Below are positions 4,943 through 5,503 of a stretch of DNA of 5,503 nt, piece by piece. Made by a program: the position numbers and the translations under genes. The stretch's first letter is position 1. The number at the start of each line of letters is the position of its first letter. The stretch spans positions 1-5,503 of the forward strand of contig CAYZPY010000156.1 of the NCBI GenBank assembly GCA_964480425.1. Direction: 5' to 3'. The notes below the pieces were generated by a model, which saw only the letters and a program-made list of their open reading frames with translations, did no database searches and was not told the origin of the DNA. This DNA comes from CAYYMD01 sp964480425. GTDB taxonomy: Bacteria; Planctomycetota; Phycisphaerae; SM23-33.

Positions 4943-5503
4943 TCGTTTTTCATTATTTCCCGCAGGACGACGGTGGCGTAGCATCCGGGCGGGGCGGTGA
5001 AGGTGAGTTCCAGAAAGCCGCCGTCGCCCTGTCCTGCCGAGATGTCCACGTCGGATATTTTGAACCGCAGCGCCCGACGGGTGCCCTTTACCTTCAGTGA
5101 ACCGGCACGGGTCAGGTCCAGGCCCCCGCAGCCGTGCGATTCGGCGACCTCGGACTCGAGTTTGCCCACCTCACCGCGGGCAGGTATGCACCGCGAGCCG
5201 AAGATGGGACCGGTGGGCGAAATCTCGAACCGTTCGGCGCGTGGCTGCTCTGCCTCGGCGTCCTCGACGACGAATTGACCGCCGCTGTCGTGCCGCTCAG
5301 CCACGTCGCCTTCGAAAACGCGGTCGATGGTGTCTATCCGTCGGGACAGAAAATCGTTGAACACCTCGCTCTGGAACGCGGAGATGAACAGCCACCGCAT
5401 GCGCTTCCCCACGGCGGCGACTGCGTCACGCGGGCGGCGGCGCCTCTTGTAGGCCAAAAGCGCCCGCCTCTGGTCACGGTGCTTCCAGGGCCAGCGCTGA
5501 AGC
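4939..5503 (-). CDS. truD: tRNA pseudouridine(13) synthase TruD, C-terminal part
   Basis: TruD converts uridine 13 of certain tRNAs, in the D-arm, to pseudouridine. The frame is open from the right edge to a TAG at 4939-4941 and gives 187 residues, so the start, the Rossmann-like N-terminal half and the catalytic aspartate lie outside the window. TruD features present, numbered from the first complete codon, are RWLFISAFQSEVFNDFLSRRI (36-56), FEGDVAE (63-69), PTGPIFGSR (96-104), RRALRFK (142-148) and, at the end, PPGCYATVVLREIMKND (171-187), the usual C-terminus of the family. A TTG at 5457 is in frame but lies inside the conserved domain, so it is not the true start. The gene is convergent with prfB and overlaps it by four bases. 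I see no frameshift in the visible part. Confidence 0.9.
   Translation of the reverse strand, partial: LQRWPWKHRDQRRALLAYKRRRRPRDAVAAVGKRMRWLFISAFQSEVFNDFLSRRIDTIDRVFEGDVAERHDSGGQFVVEDAEAEQPRAERFEISPTGPIFGSRCIPARGEVGKLESEVAESHGCGGLDLTRAGSLKVKGTRRALRFKISDVDISAGQGDGGFLELTFTAPPGCYATVVLREIMKND

Noticed and set aside
5455..5457. TTG as the start of a 172-residue standalone protein
   Set aside because: TruD-like sequence continues upstream without a stop to the window edge, so the gene is cut by the window and not by a start codon.

Overview
The window looks like chromosomal DNA from a GC-rich bacterium, most likely a planctomycete (possibly Phycisphaerae-like). This is an inference. It rests on high-GC genes separated by AT-richer gaps packed with short palindromes, a Gfo/Idh/MocA oxidoreductase of a superfamily that is very abundant in that phylum, a short-form phosphatidylserine decarboxylase next to pssA, and the look of the GC-hairpin repeats. 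No marker in the window fixes the taxonomy. I see no tRNA, rRNA, CRISPR array, transposase or phage gene.

Layout, left to right. (1) 1-403 has no credible gene. It is a cluster of short hairpins ending in a very strong GC stem at the 3' end of the next gene. (2) 404-1483 (minus) is a Gfo/Idh/MocA-family NAD(P)-dependent oxidoreductase with a clear Shine-Dalgarno sequence and a good promoter candidate at 1516-1545. (3) 1484-2016 is intergenic. It holds a 17-bp tandem repeat, a second copy of the two-hairpin element seen at 60-118, a roughly 153-bp MITE-like element with four GC hairpins between inverted termini, and a short direct-repeat patch just before psd. (4) 2017-2715 (psd) and 2708-3622 (pssA), both plus, overlap by 8 bases and form a phosphatidylethanolamine synthesis operon: PssA makes phosphatidylserine from CDP-diacylglycerol and serine, and Psd decarboxylates it. 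(5) 3805-4942 (plus) is prfB, release factor 2, whose reading frame is split by a CTT-TGA-C programmed +1 frameshift at codon 30. (6) 4939-5503 (minus) is the C-terminal 187 codons of truD, tRNA pseudouridine-13 synthase, running off the right edge. The prfB and truD stop codons interlock.

The coding content is housekeeping (membrane lipid, translation termination, tRNA modification) plus one oxidoreductase of unknown substrate. No new multi-gene system is visible. The less ordinary content is the repeat architecture on both sides of the oxidoreductase, the prfB recoding site with a weak stimulator, and the loss of the usual EKP motif in the oxidoreductase.
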